Below are positions 1-7,544 of a stretch of DNA of 64,000 bases, piece by piece. Location of the stretch: the NCBI RefSeq assembly GCF_000808575.1, contig NZ_JWLW01000001.1, positions 124,001 to 188,000 on the forward strand, in the 5' to 3' direction. A model generated the notes under the pieces. The model worked only from the letters and a program-made list of their open reading frames with translations, was not told the DNA's origin and ran no database searches. Position 1 is the first letter of the stretch. Every line of letters starts with the position of its first letter. Position numbers and translations under genes: made by a program. Source of the DNA: Alteromonas marina. Lineage in GTDB: Bacteria; Pseudomonadota; Gammaproteobacteria; Enterobacterales; Alteromonadaceae.

Positions 1-610
1 AATGCGCGCTGATTATGCTGGTATCTGAAACTGGCTTTTCAAGTATTTTTGCCATGCTATCAAGTATGAACTTGTGGCTGGTACCGTGGAAGCCGTAACG
101 TCTAATGCCGTGCTCACGATAAAGCGACATAGGCAACGCATAGATAAAGGCTTTTTTTGGTAATGTTTGGAAGAAAGACGTGTCAAAAACGACTACGTGA
201 GGCAGGTCAGGGTAAGCCTCTTGCGCCGTGACGATCCCCTTTAGGTTCGCCATATTATGAAGCGGAGCCATGCTTGCATAATCTTCAATTGCTTCGAGTA
301 CGCTATCATCGACAAGTGCAGCCTGCTTAAACTTTTCACCACCATGAACAACACGGTGCCCTATTGCGATAGGCTTAACGCCCGTACTAGCGATAACTTC
401 TGAAATTGCGCTTAACGCTTCGGTATGGCCAGCTTTTTCAGGTAGTGCGCGTTTTTCTTTTTTGCCGTTTAACTTGTAAGACAAACTAGCATCACTATTA
501 CCTAGTGCTTCAGCAATACCAGACAGTCCAGCCTCTCCAGTGTCAGCGTCAATTATCGCGAACTTTACGGACGAACTGCCGCAATTTAAAACTATAACTT
601 CTTTCTTCAT
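1..610 (-). CDS. ackA: acetate kinase, N-terminal 203 residues (cut by window edge)
   Basis: Reverse-strand reading from an ATG at 610-608 gives an open frame to the window edge that begins MKKEVIVLNCGSSSVKF, the nucleotide-binding signature of acetokinase. GHRVVHGGEKF, around the active-site arginine, and YGFHGTSHKF follow further in. The enzyme interconverts acetate + ATP and acetyl phosphate in the cytoplasm. The C-terminal half lies outside the window, so intactness cannot be judged. It may share control with the CrbS/CrbR-like sensors at 24.8-29.9 kb, but that is inference. Confidence 0.95.
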   Translation of the reverse strand, partial: MKKEVIVLNCGSSSVKFAIIDADTGEAGLSGIAEALGNSDASLSYKLNGKKEKRALPEKAGHTEALSAISEVIASTGVKPIAIGHRVVHGGEKFKQAALVDDSVLEAIEDYASMAPLHNMANLKGIVTAQEAYPDLPHVVVFDTSFFQTLPKKAFIYALPMSLYREHGIRRYGFHGTSHKFILDSMAKILEKPVSDTSIISAH

Positions 611-872
611 TTTTTAAATTTACAAATAAAAGTGGTAAGACATTTTGCTTAACCAAATTGTAGCATTTATAAACAACCGGATTGGTTAAACAATTGCTAA
701 ATGTTTTATAAAAATTATCGCATACACTTATTTTCTATAGGGTTTTATAGCAAACTTTCGCTAACTCACGGCGTTCAATCTCTACCAAAGAAATTTTCAT
801 CAAATATAATTTATTTTTTTCAATAACTTAGATTAAATATGCAATTATTTTCTAAAAAATTCACCTTTCTTC
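611..872. other. AT-rich divergent intergenic region
   Basis: AT-rich stretch between divergently transcribed ackA and the small heat-shock gene. I see no coding sequence, RNA gene or repeat. It must carry the ackA promoter, but no clear -35/-10 pair stands out. Confidence 0.5.
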
Positions 873-901
873 CTTGAAAAGTATTTAGGCCATTCCTATA
901 T
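873..901 (+). promoter_or_regulatory. candidate heat-shock promoter of ibpA
   Basis: CTTGAA at 873-878 matches the sigma32 -35 element, and the pyrimidine-rich bases before it fit the extended form. About 14-16 bases downstream lies CCTATAT (895-901), a poor match to the sigma32 -10 element but acceptable as a sigma70-like -10. Placement just upstream of the thermometer-like leader supports the assignment. The -10 match is weak. Confidence 0.35.
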
Positions 902-903
902 AT

Positions 904-997
904 GTTTTGTCGGCGCTGAAAGGTCAGGTCGACAAAACCGCCGCCGCAAAGTCGGGGCATTTAAATTTTAAACATATTGCTTAATTTTGAGGATATG
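904..997 (+). promoter_or_regulatory. ROSE-like RNA thermometer in the ibpA leader
   Basis: The leader folds in two places. A 9-bp perfect hairpin pairs 904-912 (GTTTTGTCG) with 930-938 (CGACAAAAC). A 3' hairpin pairs CATA (973-976) with TATG (994-997) and UGCU (978-981) with the Shine-Dalgarno AGGA (990-993), with U977 bulged, a G979-G992 mismatch and an 8-base loop. UUGCU opposite AGGA with a G-G pair is the hallmark of ROSE elements, which melt on heat shock and release the ribosome site of small heat-shock genes. Confidence 0.75.
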
Positions 998-1000
998 ACT

Positions 1001-1450
1001 ATGCGTACTATCGATCTATCTCCACTTTATCGTTCATTCATTGGTTCTGATCACCTAGCATCACTTATAGATGCGGCATCTCGTGCTGAGAAGCAAAGCA
1101 CTTACCCGCCATACAATATTGAGTTACTTGGCGACGACAAATACCGTGTAACCATGGCCATTGCAGGCTTTAGCAAAGACGACGTATCAATTCAGGTTGA
1201 AGAGAACACGTTGACCATTACTGGCACGAAGAAAACGGAAGCGGAAAATAAAGAAAACACAGAGCGTAAGTTCTTACACAAAGGCATTTCAGAGCGTAAC
1301 TTTGAGCGTAAATTCCAGCTTGGCGACCATGTAAAAGTACTGGCCGCGGATATGGAAAATGGCCTATTACATATCGATATGGAGCGAGTCATTCCTGAAG
1401 CCAAGAAGCCTCGTCAAATAGAAATTGGCTCTCGTTTACTTGAGAACTAA
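1001..1450 (+). CDS. ibpA: small heat-shock protein, IbpA/Hsp20 family
   Basis: ATP-independent holdase chaperone of about 149 residues that binds unfolding proteins on aggregates and hands them to DnaK/ClpB. The start MRTIDLSPLYRSFIG matches the conserved IbpA N-terminus. The alpha-crystallin domain covers about residues 35-125 and contains VTMAIAGFSKDDVSI and the GLLHIDMER strand near the end. An upstream TTG (977) and ATG (995) are in frame, but GAGGA at 989-993 is spaced correctly only for the ATG at 1001. The gene is monocistronic, preceded by a ROSE-like leader and followed by a strong terminator. Confidence 0.95.
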   Translation: MRTIDLSPLYRSFIGSDHLASLIDAASRAEKQSTYPPYNIELLGDDKYRVTMAIAGFSKDDVSIQVEENTLTITGTKKTEAENKENTERKFLHKGISERNFERKFQLGDHVKVLAADMENGLLHIDMERVIPEAKKPRQIEIGSRLLEN

Positions 1451-1484
1451 TAAGTAGTTTCTTGGTTTGTTTCCCAACTTTTAG

Positions 1485-1509
1485 CGGCGCCTTACGGCGC
1501 CGTTTTTTT
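1485..1509 (+). terminator. rho-independent terminator of ibpA
   Basis: Perfect 7-bp GC stem CGGCGCC (1485-1491) / GGCGCCG (1496-1502) with a 4-base loop, followed directly by seven T. Confidence 0.93.
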
Positions 1510-1578
1510 GCCTTAACACGTAGCAGTAAAGTTACAAACGCTTGCATGCTAAGCGTTAGCTACCTAATCACTAACTAC

Positions 1579-1971
1579 TTAGGCATCAACTACCTCAAGG
1601 GTGTAATTAGCTTTACCCGACTCTCCTGACTGAAAGCGTCCTAGAAAGGTCTTCCCCGCGAGTTCTCCCGTTGCAGAGCCTTTGATAGATTCGAAATTGC
1701 TGCTAGCAATACCGCTTTCAAACTTACCGTTGTGCTGAAAAGTAACAGTACCACGCAAGCCGTTGATCACGCCGATAAAGGTTTCAAAACCCGTAAATTT
1801 GGCGGACATCTGCGATTGATAAGACATCAAGAACTCAACACTTGACTCACCGCTCATGTCACCAGAGTACACCTGCTTAATGCTAGCGTGTGACAACTTA
1901 ATCCCTTCAGCTTTTTCACTAAGTGTGTCTTCATCCCATTGGGTAATGGAGAAACTTCCTTCAATTGTCAT
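1579..1971 (-). CDS. DUF3224 domain-containing protein
   Basis: About 130 residues, all one DUF3224 domain. Recognisable family features are the opening strand GSFSITQWDE, the VYSGDMSGESSVEFLMSY segment and the closing GSATGELAGKTFLGRF. The family resembles allene-oxide-cyclase-like barrels and its biochemical role is unknown. An in-frame TTG lies one codon upstream, but GGGA is better placed for the ATG at 1971. No signal peptide, so probably cytoplasmic. It ends facing ibpA and stands alone. Confidence 0.85.
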   Translation of the reverse strand: MTIEGSFSITQWDEDTLSEKAEGIKLSHASIKQVYSGDMSGESSVEFLMSYQSQMSAKFTGFETFIGVINGLRGTVTFQHNGKFESGIASSNFESIKGSATGELAGKTFLGRFQSGESGKANYTLEVVDA

Positions 1972-2061
1972 CAATATCCCTTTTTTATTAGCGTTGAATT
2001 AAATTTACCTACACTATCCTCTTGTGCAGAAAAAGACAGCCTGAGAATTGTAACAGTGCAT

Positions 2062-2601
2062 TTAAATAAACCCTTTAAGCATGGCTAAACCCAAAGCATT
2101 ACAGGTACTCGCGTCCTTAATTTCGCCAGTTTTAATTTTCTCTTTTAATGTATTCAAAGAAAGTGAGACTACGCGCAGGTCTTCCTCTTCTGCATCTAGC
2201 TTTTGTGTACCTTGAGTCAGGCCTTTTGCCACGTAAATATGGTATCCCTGGTTACAAAAGCCGTATGCAAGATATTGGAATCCAACATACTCCATTGACT
2301 CAGCGGTTAAGCCGGTCTCTTCTTTAAGCTCACCTTTTGCTAGCTCAACCGGGTCTGCGCCGGGATTGTTTTCCCATGCTCCCTGAGGAAGCTCTAGCTG
2401 TCGCTCTTTGATGGTATAGCGGTACTGCTCAACCATATACACGGTATCGCCTTCAATCGGCAAAATAATGGCAAAGTCTGGCTTTTCAACTACGCCGTAA
2501 ATACCCTCGTTTCCACTACTGCGACGAATTTTGTCTTCCCTTACGCGAAGCCATTTGTTTTCATAAACTACTTTTGAATCAAGCGTTTCAATATCTGCCA
2601 T
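2062..2601 (-). CDS. NUDIX hydrolase, ADP-ribose pyrophosphatase-like
   Basis: About 179 residues of NUDIX fold. The box core GELKEETGL, preceded by LELPQG, is clear, and VYMVEQYRYTIKERQLELPQG is the arrangement seen in ADP-ribose/nucleoside-diphosphate-sugar hydrolases. Such enzymes cleave NDP-X compounds with Mg2+. Two box positions deviate: the arginine of REUxEExGU is Gly, and the upstream glutamate position appears to be Ala, with about two extra residues in the loop. The start at 2601 is chosen because AAGGA sits 5-6 bases upstream, whereas the upstream in-frame ATG abuts it. Substrate not assignable. Confidence 0.85.
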   Translation of the reverse strand: MADIETLDSKVVYENKWLRVREDKIRRSSGNEGIYGVVEKPDFAIILPIEGDTVYMVEQYRYTIKERQLELPQGAWENNPGADPVELAKGELKEETGLTAESMEYVGFQYLAYGFCNQGYHIYVAKGLTQGTQKLDAEEEDLRVVSLSLNTLKEKIKTGEIKDASTCNALGLAMLKGFI

Positions 2602-2673
2602 CGTCATCCTTATTAATGAACGCAAGTATGTTAATAACGTCACTCAATAAACATAGTGGCCGATGAAAAGTAC

Positions 2674-4659
2674 TCAGTCAATTGTGAAATTAGCAATCGT
2701 TCGACTAAGTAAAAGATTATTCTCTTTCATTGAACTAGATAATTTTGATAACGCTTGAGACAACTCCACTTCATGCTTTGCTGCAGCTTCAACATCAACA
2801 ATGTCTTTTGCTACTTCTTGTGTTGTGACTGACTGCTGCTCTGCAGCCGCAGACATATTGTTGGCCATAAGCTCGACGTTAGATGCGGCATCTTTTACTT
2901 TTTCAGCTGTCTCTCGTCCCCTTCCAGTTATTTCAACCGATTTTTTCACTGCCGAAGCGCTTTTATTAACGTCTTGGACAACAACCAAACTTGCTTGTTG
3001 AAGCGACGCGAGCAGTGTAGCTATTTGAGCAGAAGCATCTCGACTATTCTGTGCTAGTTTGCGAACCTCATCGGCAACAACCGCAAATCCTCTACCATGC
3101 TCTCCAGCACGTGCCGCCTCTATTGCAGCATTCAGAGCCAATAGATTCGTCTGATCTGACAGAGTGTTAATAGTTTCGAGTATGCTACTAATGTCAGTCA
3201 CTTGCTTTTCCATAGCCGCAGCATTCACCTCAACGTGTGTCATATCATCTTCTAAGAGCTTCATCGCCATTCTTATTGATTCATTAATATCAAAAGCCTC
3301 TATTGCCAATTCATCTAACGATTTACTCGCAGCTAATGTGTCAAAGGCTGACTTCGCAATATCGGTACTGGTTACCGATATTTCTTCTAGCGCTGACGCG
3401 ATATTAAGTGACCGTTGTTGCGTTTTACCTGCATCGTGTACCATTTCAGTGCAGGATGCTTCTAATTCCGATGATAGACGCGAGCTCGCTTCAATTGATT
3501 GCTCTAACCCTTTGATTACATCTTTTAGTGCCAATATCGTAGTATTAATTGCTACGGAAACCCTTCCCAACTCATTTTGCATCGGCATCTCTACATCAAT
3601 TGTTAAATCCCCATTTTCGGCAATTTTCGAAAGATTTTGAGTAAGGCGCGTTAGTTGAGTATTGAGAATGTACAGCAGCGTACGGTAGATAATTGCAATG
3701 ACCACAATGCCAACAGAAATAATGATTAGCGTTAGCACTAGGCTTAACATGGCGTTCCTGTGCATTCGTTCCGCATTCTCGTTTACTTTTTCCCAGATAT
3801 TATCAAGTATCGCTTTTACCTCTTTAATTTGCGACGTTGCAGCGCTAAACCAATCGCTGCTTGTTGGAAGGGAGTTAAAGTCGACTGCCCCCGAGCTAAG
3901 CTTTTGTAAAGTACGCTCAATCGTTTTTGCATTATTTGATGTCATAGCTTTTGTGAATTCAGCATTGCTCTCATGAGACAAACTATTTTCTAGCTTTCCT
4001 GCAAGGTATTGCGCCTCTTGTTGATACCCCCTCAGTTCACTTATTACAATGTCACTGGCTTCACGTTTCGCTATCGCACCATTAACTTTCCCTCGCAGTT
4101 GCCCTAACCGCTCTTTTAATTGGGCTAAAAGAATAGCATTAGACAACTGTTCTTTTGAAGCTAAGCTATTGACATATATAGTTAATGAATTTGCAACGTT
4201 CAGCGCAGATGCATTAAGTGAACTGTAGAACGCGAAGGCTCGAGAACCTTTTTGACTATCTACCTCTCTTCTTAAGGCGTCTTTTTCACGTAAGTAACTG
4301 ATGAGTGGATTAACGATTTTAACTACTCGTTCACTGTACACATCAGTATTTTGAAGCAACGACATTACCTTTGAGGCAGCGTCATCTGCATGTTGACGCT
4401 GCGTATACACTTTTTCTTTTCCCTGTACCGTTGGGTTACCTAAGAAACCTGCTGTCAAGCCGCGCTCTACCGCATGATGATGGGCCACTGACTCTACAGC
4501 AGCAATAAGCGTTATAAGATGGATATCAGTTGCGGCCGTATTGGTAACATCTAATGACCGCTTGATATCTTTGAAAGATAGGTATGAAACACTTAATAAG
4601 AGAATGCCCGCGCCCAACACAGACAGTTGTAATATAGAAAATCGTTGTAGCAAGCGCAC
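2674..4659 (-). CDS. methyl-accepting chemotaxis protein with NIT sensing domain
   Basis: 661-residue transmembrane chemoreceptor. Order: TM1 (about 12-30); a periplasmic helical domain with NIT (nitrate/nitrite-sensing type) features such as [12 protein letters not shown], to about 290; TM2 (about 302-327); HAMP; then a long coiled coil with the signalling tip [20 protein letters not shown] and [15 protein letters not shown]. It would signal through CheW/CheA. The start is GTG at 4659, supported by GGAG eight bases upstream. The ligand is not known from sequence; NIT domains in other proteins bind nitrate/nitrite. Confidence 0.92.
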   Translation of the reverse strand: MRLLQRFSILQLSVLGAGILLLSVSYLSFKDIKRSLDVTNTAATDIHLITLIAAVESVAHHHAVERGLTAGFLGNPTVQGKEKVYTQRQHADDAASKVMSLLQNTDVYSERVVKIVNPLISYLREKDALRREVDSQKGSRAFAFYSSLNASALNVANSLTIYVNSLASKEQLSNAILLAQLKERLGQLRGKVNGAIAKREASDIVISELRGYQQEAQYLAGKLENSLSHESNAEFTKAMTSNNAKTIERTLQKLSSGAVDFNSLPTSSDWFSAATSQIKEVKAILDNIWEKVNENAERMHRNAMLSLVLTLIIISVGIVVIAIIYRTLLYILNTQLTRLTQNLSKIAENGDLTIDVEMPMQNELGRVSVAINTTILALKDVIKGLEQSIEASSRLSSELEASCTEMVHDAGKTQQRSLNIASALEEISVTSTDIAKSAFDTLAASKSLDELAIEAFDINESIRMAMKLLEDDMTHVEVNAAAMEKQVTDISSILETINTLSDQTNLLALNAAIEAARAGEHGRGFAVVADEVRKLAQNSRDASAQIATLLASLQQASLVVVQDVNKSASAVKKSVEITGRGRETAEKVKDAASNVELMANNMSAAAEQQSVTTQEVAKDIVDVEAAAKHEVELSQALSKLSSSMKENNLLLSRTIANFTID

Positions 4660-4841
4660 TGATAGAGCTCCATGTAAACCGTACTGCTCAATAGAGAGGA
4701 TGAGGAAGGATTTACCTCCCGTTACTGCCTAATAAATAGACTGCTCACTTCAGTATAGAAAACAATTAAATAAGCGCAAACAGACATTGCGTTCAGTGCC
4801 TTTATCGACAAATACATGTAGATCACGACAAGCGGTATGAA

Positions 4842-5840
4842 CTAAACCATCTTTGAAATTTCAATTATTTCTTGCAAGTACTTATCCACCAATGCCCCAA
4901 TTACCCATGAAAGCGGCACTGAAAATACAATTGCGATAGTCTTCATACCCTGCGGAATATCGATCGCCCATTCAGAAACAGCAGAAATTTGCTGTTTTGA
5001 ATTAATTAACGAACTCAATTTGCGCAGACGGACAGGATCGTCGGTTAGGCGCCTTTTATGTTGCTCGTTAAGCAGAAACAACGCTTTAATCGAATCATTT
5101 ATGCGCAGAATAGCGAGGGATTTTTTCTTTGCAATACATCTTTGCACTTTATGAACAGGTAGATACAGGAAATAAGTAAGCGCTACAAATACGCACGATA
5201 CGATGACTTTATCGATTATTGGCACGTTAGTGCCCAGCCAAAAAATGGGGATTAAGCTTAGGGACAATGCGCTTACAATCGCATTGGAAATAACCAGATC
5301 AGACAAATGCTTAAATTTTTCTATGCCAAAAAGGTCAATAAGCCTTTCATTCAAAAAGTGCAATAGTGCAAAGCGGGTTACAAACAACAAACAAAAGAGT
5401 GTGCAGATAGCATAACGCCAAAAAATTAAGCCTAATACACTTAAATACCACGACAATGGTTCTGCATCAAACGACAATAAACCTTCAGATAGCAGATAGA
5501 ATACTGTTACCATCCCCCCACCGATCCAGCTGAATTTTCGGCATTTTGAAAAACCATTTTGTAGTCGCAACATCATTGTTTGGTGTTTCATTTCACCAGG
5601 GTACTTACTTAGGAATTCACTAAAGCACTTAACTGCACGCTGGTATAAATATCTATTGATATATATAAAAAAGACAATCATCAACCCAAACGCAAGCGCA
5701 GCGTTTCGTTGCCTAACCCCAAGTGGAGTGTCTAGTCGCGCCAAGTCAAATGCACCAAAATAATGTGCGCCAGCAAGAATACCAATACCTGTAACAGCAC
5801 AGGTTGCTATAGTCGAATATTGCTGCGCTACTATATTCAT
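4842..5840 (-). CDS. multi-pass membrane protein of unknown function, paralogue A
   Basis: About 332 residues with several hydrophobic segments. It is clearly related to the upstream neighbour: both have a cytoplasmic-looking block SLAxxRINDS, then R-L-x-DD-x-x-R-L and a final hydrophobic LSWxxGALx helix. The ATG at 5840 overlaps the neighbour's stop as ATGA, indicating translational coupling; a longer in-frame start at 5885 would lie inside the neighbour. I do not recognise a family. A complex of the two paralogues in the inner membrane is plausible but unproven. Confidence 0.75.
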   Translation of the reverse strand: MNIVAQQYSTIATCAVTGIGILAGAHYFGAFDLARLDTPLGVRQRNAALAFGLMIVFFIYINRYLYQRAVKCFSEFLSKYPGEMKHQTMMLRLQNGFSKCRKFSWIGGGMVTVFYLLSEGLLSFDAEPLSWYLSVLGLIFWRYAICTLFCLLFVTRFALLHFLNERLIDLFGIEKFKHLSDLVISNAIVSALSLSLIPIFWLGTNVPIIDKVIVSCVFVALTYFLYLPVHKVQRCIAKKKSLAILRINDSIKALFLLNEQHKRRLTDDPVRLRKLSSLINSKQQISAVSEWAIDIPQGMKTIAIVFSVPLSWVIGALVDKYLQEIIEISKMV

Positions 5841-6838
5841 AAAATAACCTTTATCAACTGACTCATAAGACCTGCGCCCGTCCACGACAGCATTGGAAGC
5901 AAAATAAGAACAAGTATTTTTAGCGTAAACGGTAGCGTTAATGGCCAGCTTGGTGCCCGTTCCATTTCAGTTCGTACCGTTAACAGATCTGAAATAAATT
6001 GCAGACGAGTATCGTCATCGACTAAACGTCTAGTTTCACTAACACGCTTTTCAGGTGAAATTTCTGTTTTCAAACTGTCGTTAATTCTAGCTAGCGCCAA
6101 TGAGCGCCTTTTCGCTACTACACTGTGTACTTCCAAAATAGGTTGAAATAAAAGCAAAACTATTAGTAGAGATATGACCGACAACAGCACAGCATCAGTG
6201 AGGGGAACTTCAACAAACAAAAATGTTATTGAGTATAACGCCAGTAAAATCGACGAAAGGCAAAAATTGTGCAGTACCAATTTACACAGTGGCATCATTT
6301 CTTCCATTTCAAACAGTCTTACTCTGAAGTGCTTTTGCAAGTGACGCTTAATAAACCGTAATACGATGATGTTAGAGCTAAATAGTGACAACCCCGTCAA
6401 CCACATAGGAATTGCCTGTAGAAGTAAAACGACTCGTTTGGGCTGCTCTGTAATTTTATCGGCGATACCTTGGGAAAATACGTAGCCGCTTGAAACAAGA
6501 AGAGCACAAACAAAAATATAGGGGAATGCTTTTAACAACTGAGAAAGAAAGGTAAGTCGTAACGTTTCTGCCAGTCTCACTCTTGATTTTTTTCTACGGT
6601 GAGACAACAGAAAAGACAAGTAAAAAGCTGAACTATATAAAGTTTTGTAAGAGGCCCACCATGCAAAGGCGACGAGAAGTGGTGCGATCAACGCGGTTGC
6701 TGCGTCTCGGGCAGCTAGAGAAGTAACCTGAAAATCAAACGAGATGAAACCAAGGTAGTAATTTACGCCCAGCACTATAAATAAATACAATATGGGTAAT
6801 ATAAGATGTGCTTTGTACAAACGTCCGTGTTGTAGCAT
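5837..6838 (-). CDS. multi-pass membrane protein of unknown function, paralogue B
   Basis: 333 residues, ATG start at 6838. About seven hydrophobic stretches are visible, including the N-terminal segment after MLQHGRLYKAHLILP and the C-terminal ILVLILLPMLSWTGAGLM. The block RRSLALARINDSLK followed by RRLVDDDTRLQFISDLL matches paralogue A at the same relative place. No catalytic or transport motif is recognisable. First gene of a two-gene unit with paralogue A. No neighbour suggests a function. Confidence 0.75.
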   Translation of the reverse strand: MLQHGRLYKAHLILPILYLFIVLGVNYYLGFISFDFQVTSLAARDAATALIAPLLVAFAWWASYKTLYSSAFYLSFLLSHRRKKSRVRLAETLRLTFLSQLLKAFPYIFVCALLVSSGYVFSQGIADKITEQPKRVVLLLQAIPMWLTGLSLFSSNIIVLRFIKRHLQKHFRVRLFEMEEMMPLCKLVLHNFCLSSILLALYSITFLFVEVPLTDAVLLSVISLLIVLLLFQPILEVHSVVAKRRSLALARINDSLKTEISPEKRVSETRRLVDDDTRLQFISDLLTVRTEMERAPSWPLTLPFTLKILVLILLPMLSWTGAGLMSQLIKVIL

Positions 6839-6902
6839 GCTTGTAGATATTTTGCGCCAGTCAATGTGTACATTATTTATACAACACTCCAGCTACTTAC
6901 AC

Positions 6903-6931
6903 AAATAAAAACGCCGAGCAGTTGCTCGGCG
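6903..6931 (-). terminator. terminator of greA
   Basis: Stem CGCCGAGCA (6912-6920) / TGCTCGGCG (6923-6931), nine perfect pairs with a 2-base gap. Read on the minus strand it is followed by a T-rich run (A-rich 6903-6911 on plus). Confidence 0.85.
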
Positions 6932-6950
6932 CTTCTGTGTAATATGAGGG

Positions 6951-7427
6951 TTAAATATACTCGACTTCGATAATTTCTACTTCAACTGCACCCGCTGGCG
7001 TTTGAATAGTTACCATATCATCGAGCTCTTTACCGATTAGGCCGCGAGCAATAGGAGAGTTAACTGAAATCAAGTTATTCTTAATATCAGCTTCGTCGTC
7101 ACCAACAATGCGATAGGTGGTTTCTTCATCGGTATCGACGTTTAGAATGGTTACGGTAGTACCGAAAATAACCTTACCGGTATTTTCCATTTTAGTAACG
7201 TCGATGATCTGTGCGTTTGAAAGCTTGCCTTCAATATCTTGAATGCGGCCTTCACAGAAGCTTTGCTGTTCACGGGCAGCGTGATATTCAGCGTTCTCTT
7301 TTAAGTCACCATGTTCACGTGCTTCGGCAATAGACTCGATAATACGTGGGCGTGTTTTTGTTTTTAGCTCATTTAATTCGTCACGCAGCATTTGAGCGCC
7401 GCGCGCTGTCATTGGATACTGACTCAT
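6951..7427 (-). CDS. greA: transcription elongation factor GreA
   Basis: 158 residues, the usual length. It has an N-terminal coiled coil (about 1-75; [30 protein letters not shown]) and a C-terminal FKBP-like domain ([16 protein letters not shown]). The acidic DLKEN tip residues act in the RNA polymerase secondary channel to stimulate cleavage of backtracked RNA. It lies downstream of carB on the same strand, but a terminator hairpin separates them, so it probably has its own promoter in 7428-7461. Confidence 0.98.
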   Translation of the reverse strand: MSQYPMTARGAQMLRDELNELKTKTRPRIIESIAEAREHGDLKENAEYHAAREQQSFCEGRIQDIEGKLSNAQIIDVTKMENTGKVIFGTTVTILNVDTDEETTYRIVGDDEADIKNNLISVNSPIARGLIGKELDDMVTIQTPAGAVEVEIIEVEYI

Positions 7428-7461
7428 GAATACCGTCTCACTTAGCTAGTAATTTAAACAG

Positions 7462-7488
7462 AAAAGTGCGCCGCGAAGGCGCACTTTT
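7462..7488 (-). terminator. terminator of carAB (symmetrical hairpin)
   Basis: Eleven perfect pairs, AAAAGTGCGCC (7462-7472) / GGCGCACTTTT (7478-7488), with loop GCGAA. The A/T ends make it usable in both directions. It lies just downstream of carB on the minus strand. Confidence 0.85.
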
Positions 7489-7544
7489 TATTTGTTCACA
7501 CAAATGTAATATTGCTAGGATACCTCGTATCCTAGCGTATGTCA

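Noticed and set aside
888-895. GGCCATTC as the sigma32 -10 element of ibpA
   Set aside because: Only nine bases from CTTGAA, too close for sigma32 spacing.
977-1000. TTG (977) or ATG (995) as the ibpA start
   Set aside because: The conserved N-terminus begins at 1001 and GAGGA is spaced for that ATG; 995 is only one base after the ribosome site.
3164-3640. 158-codon plus-strand frame inside the NIT chemoreceptor gene
   Set aside because: Antisense shadow of a well-supported gene; no ribosome site or family resemblance.
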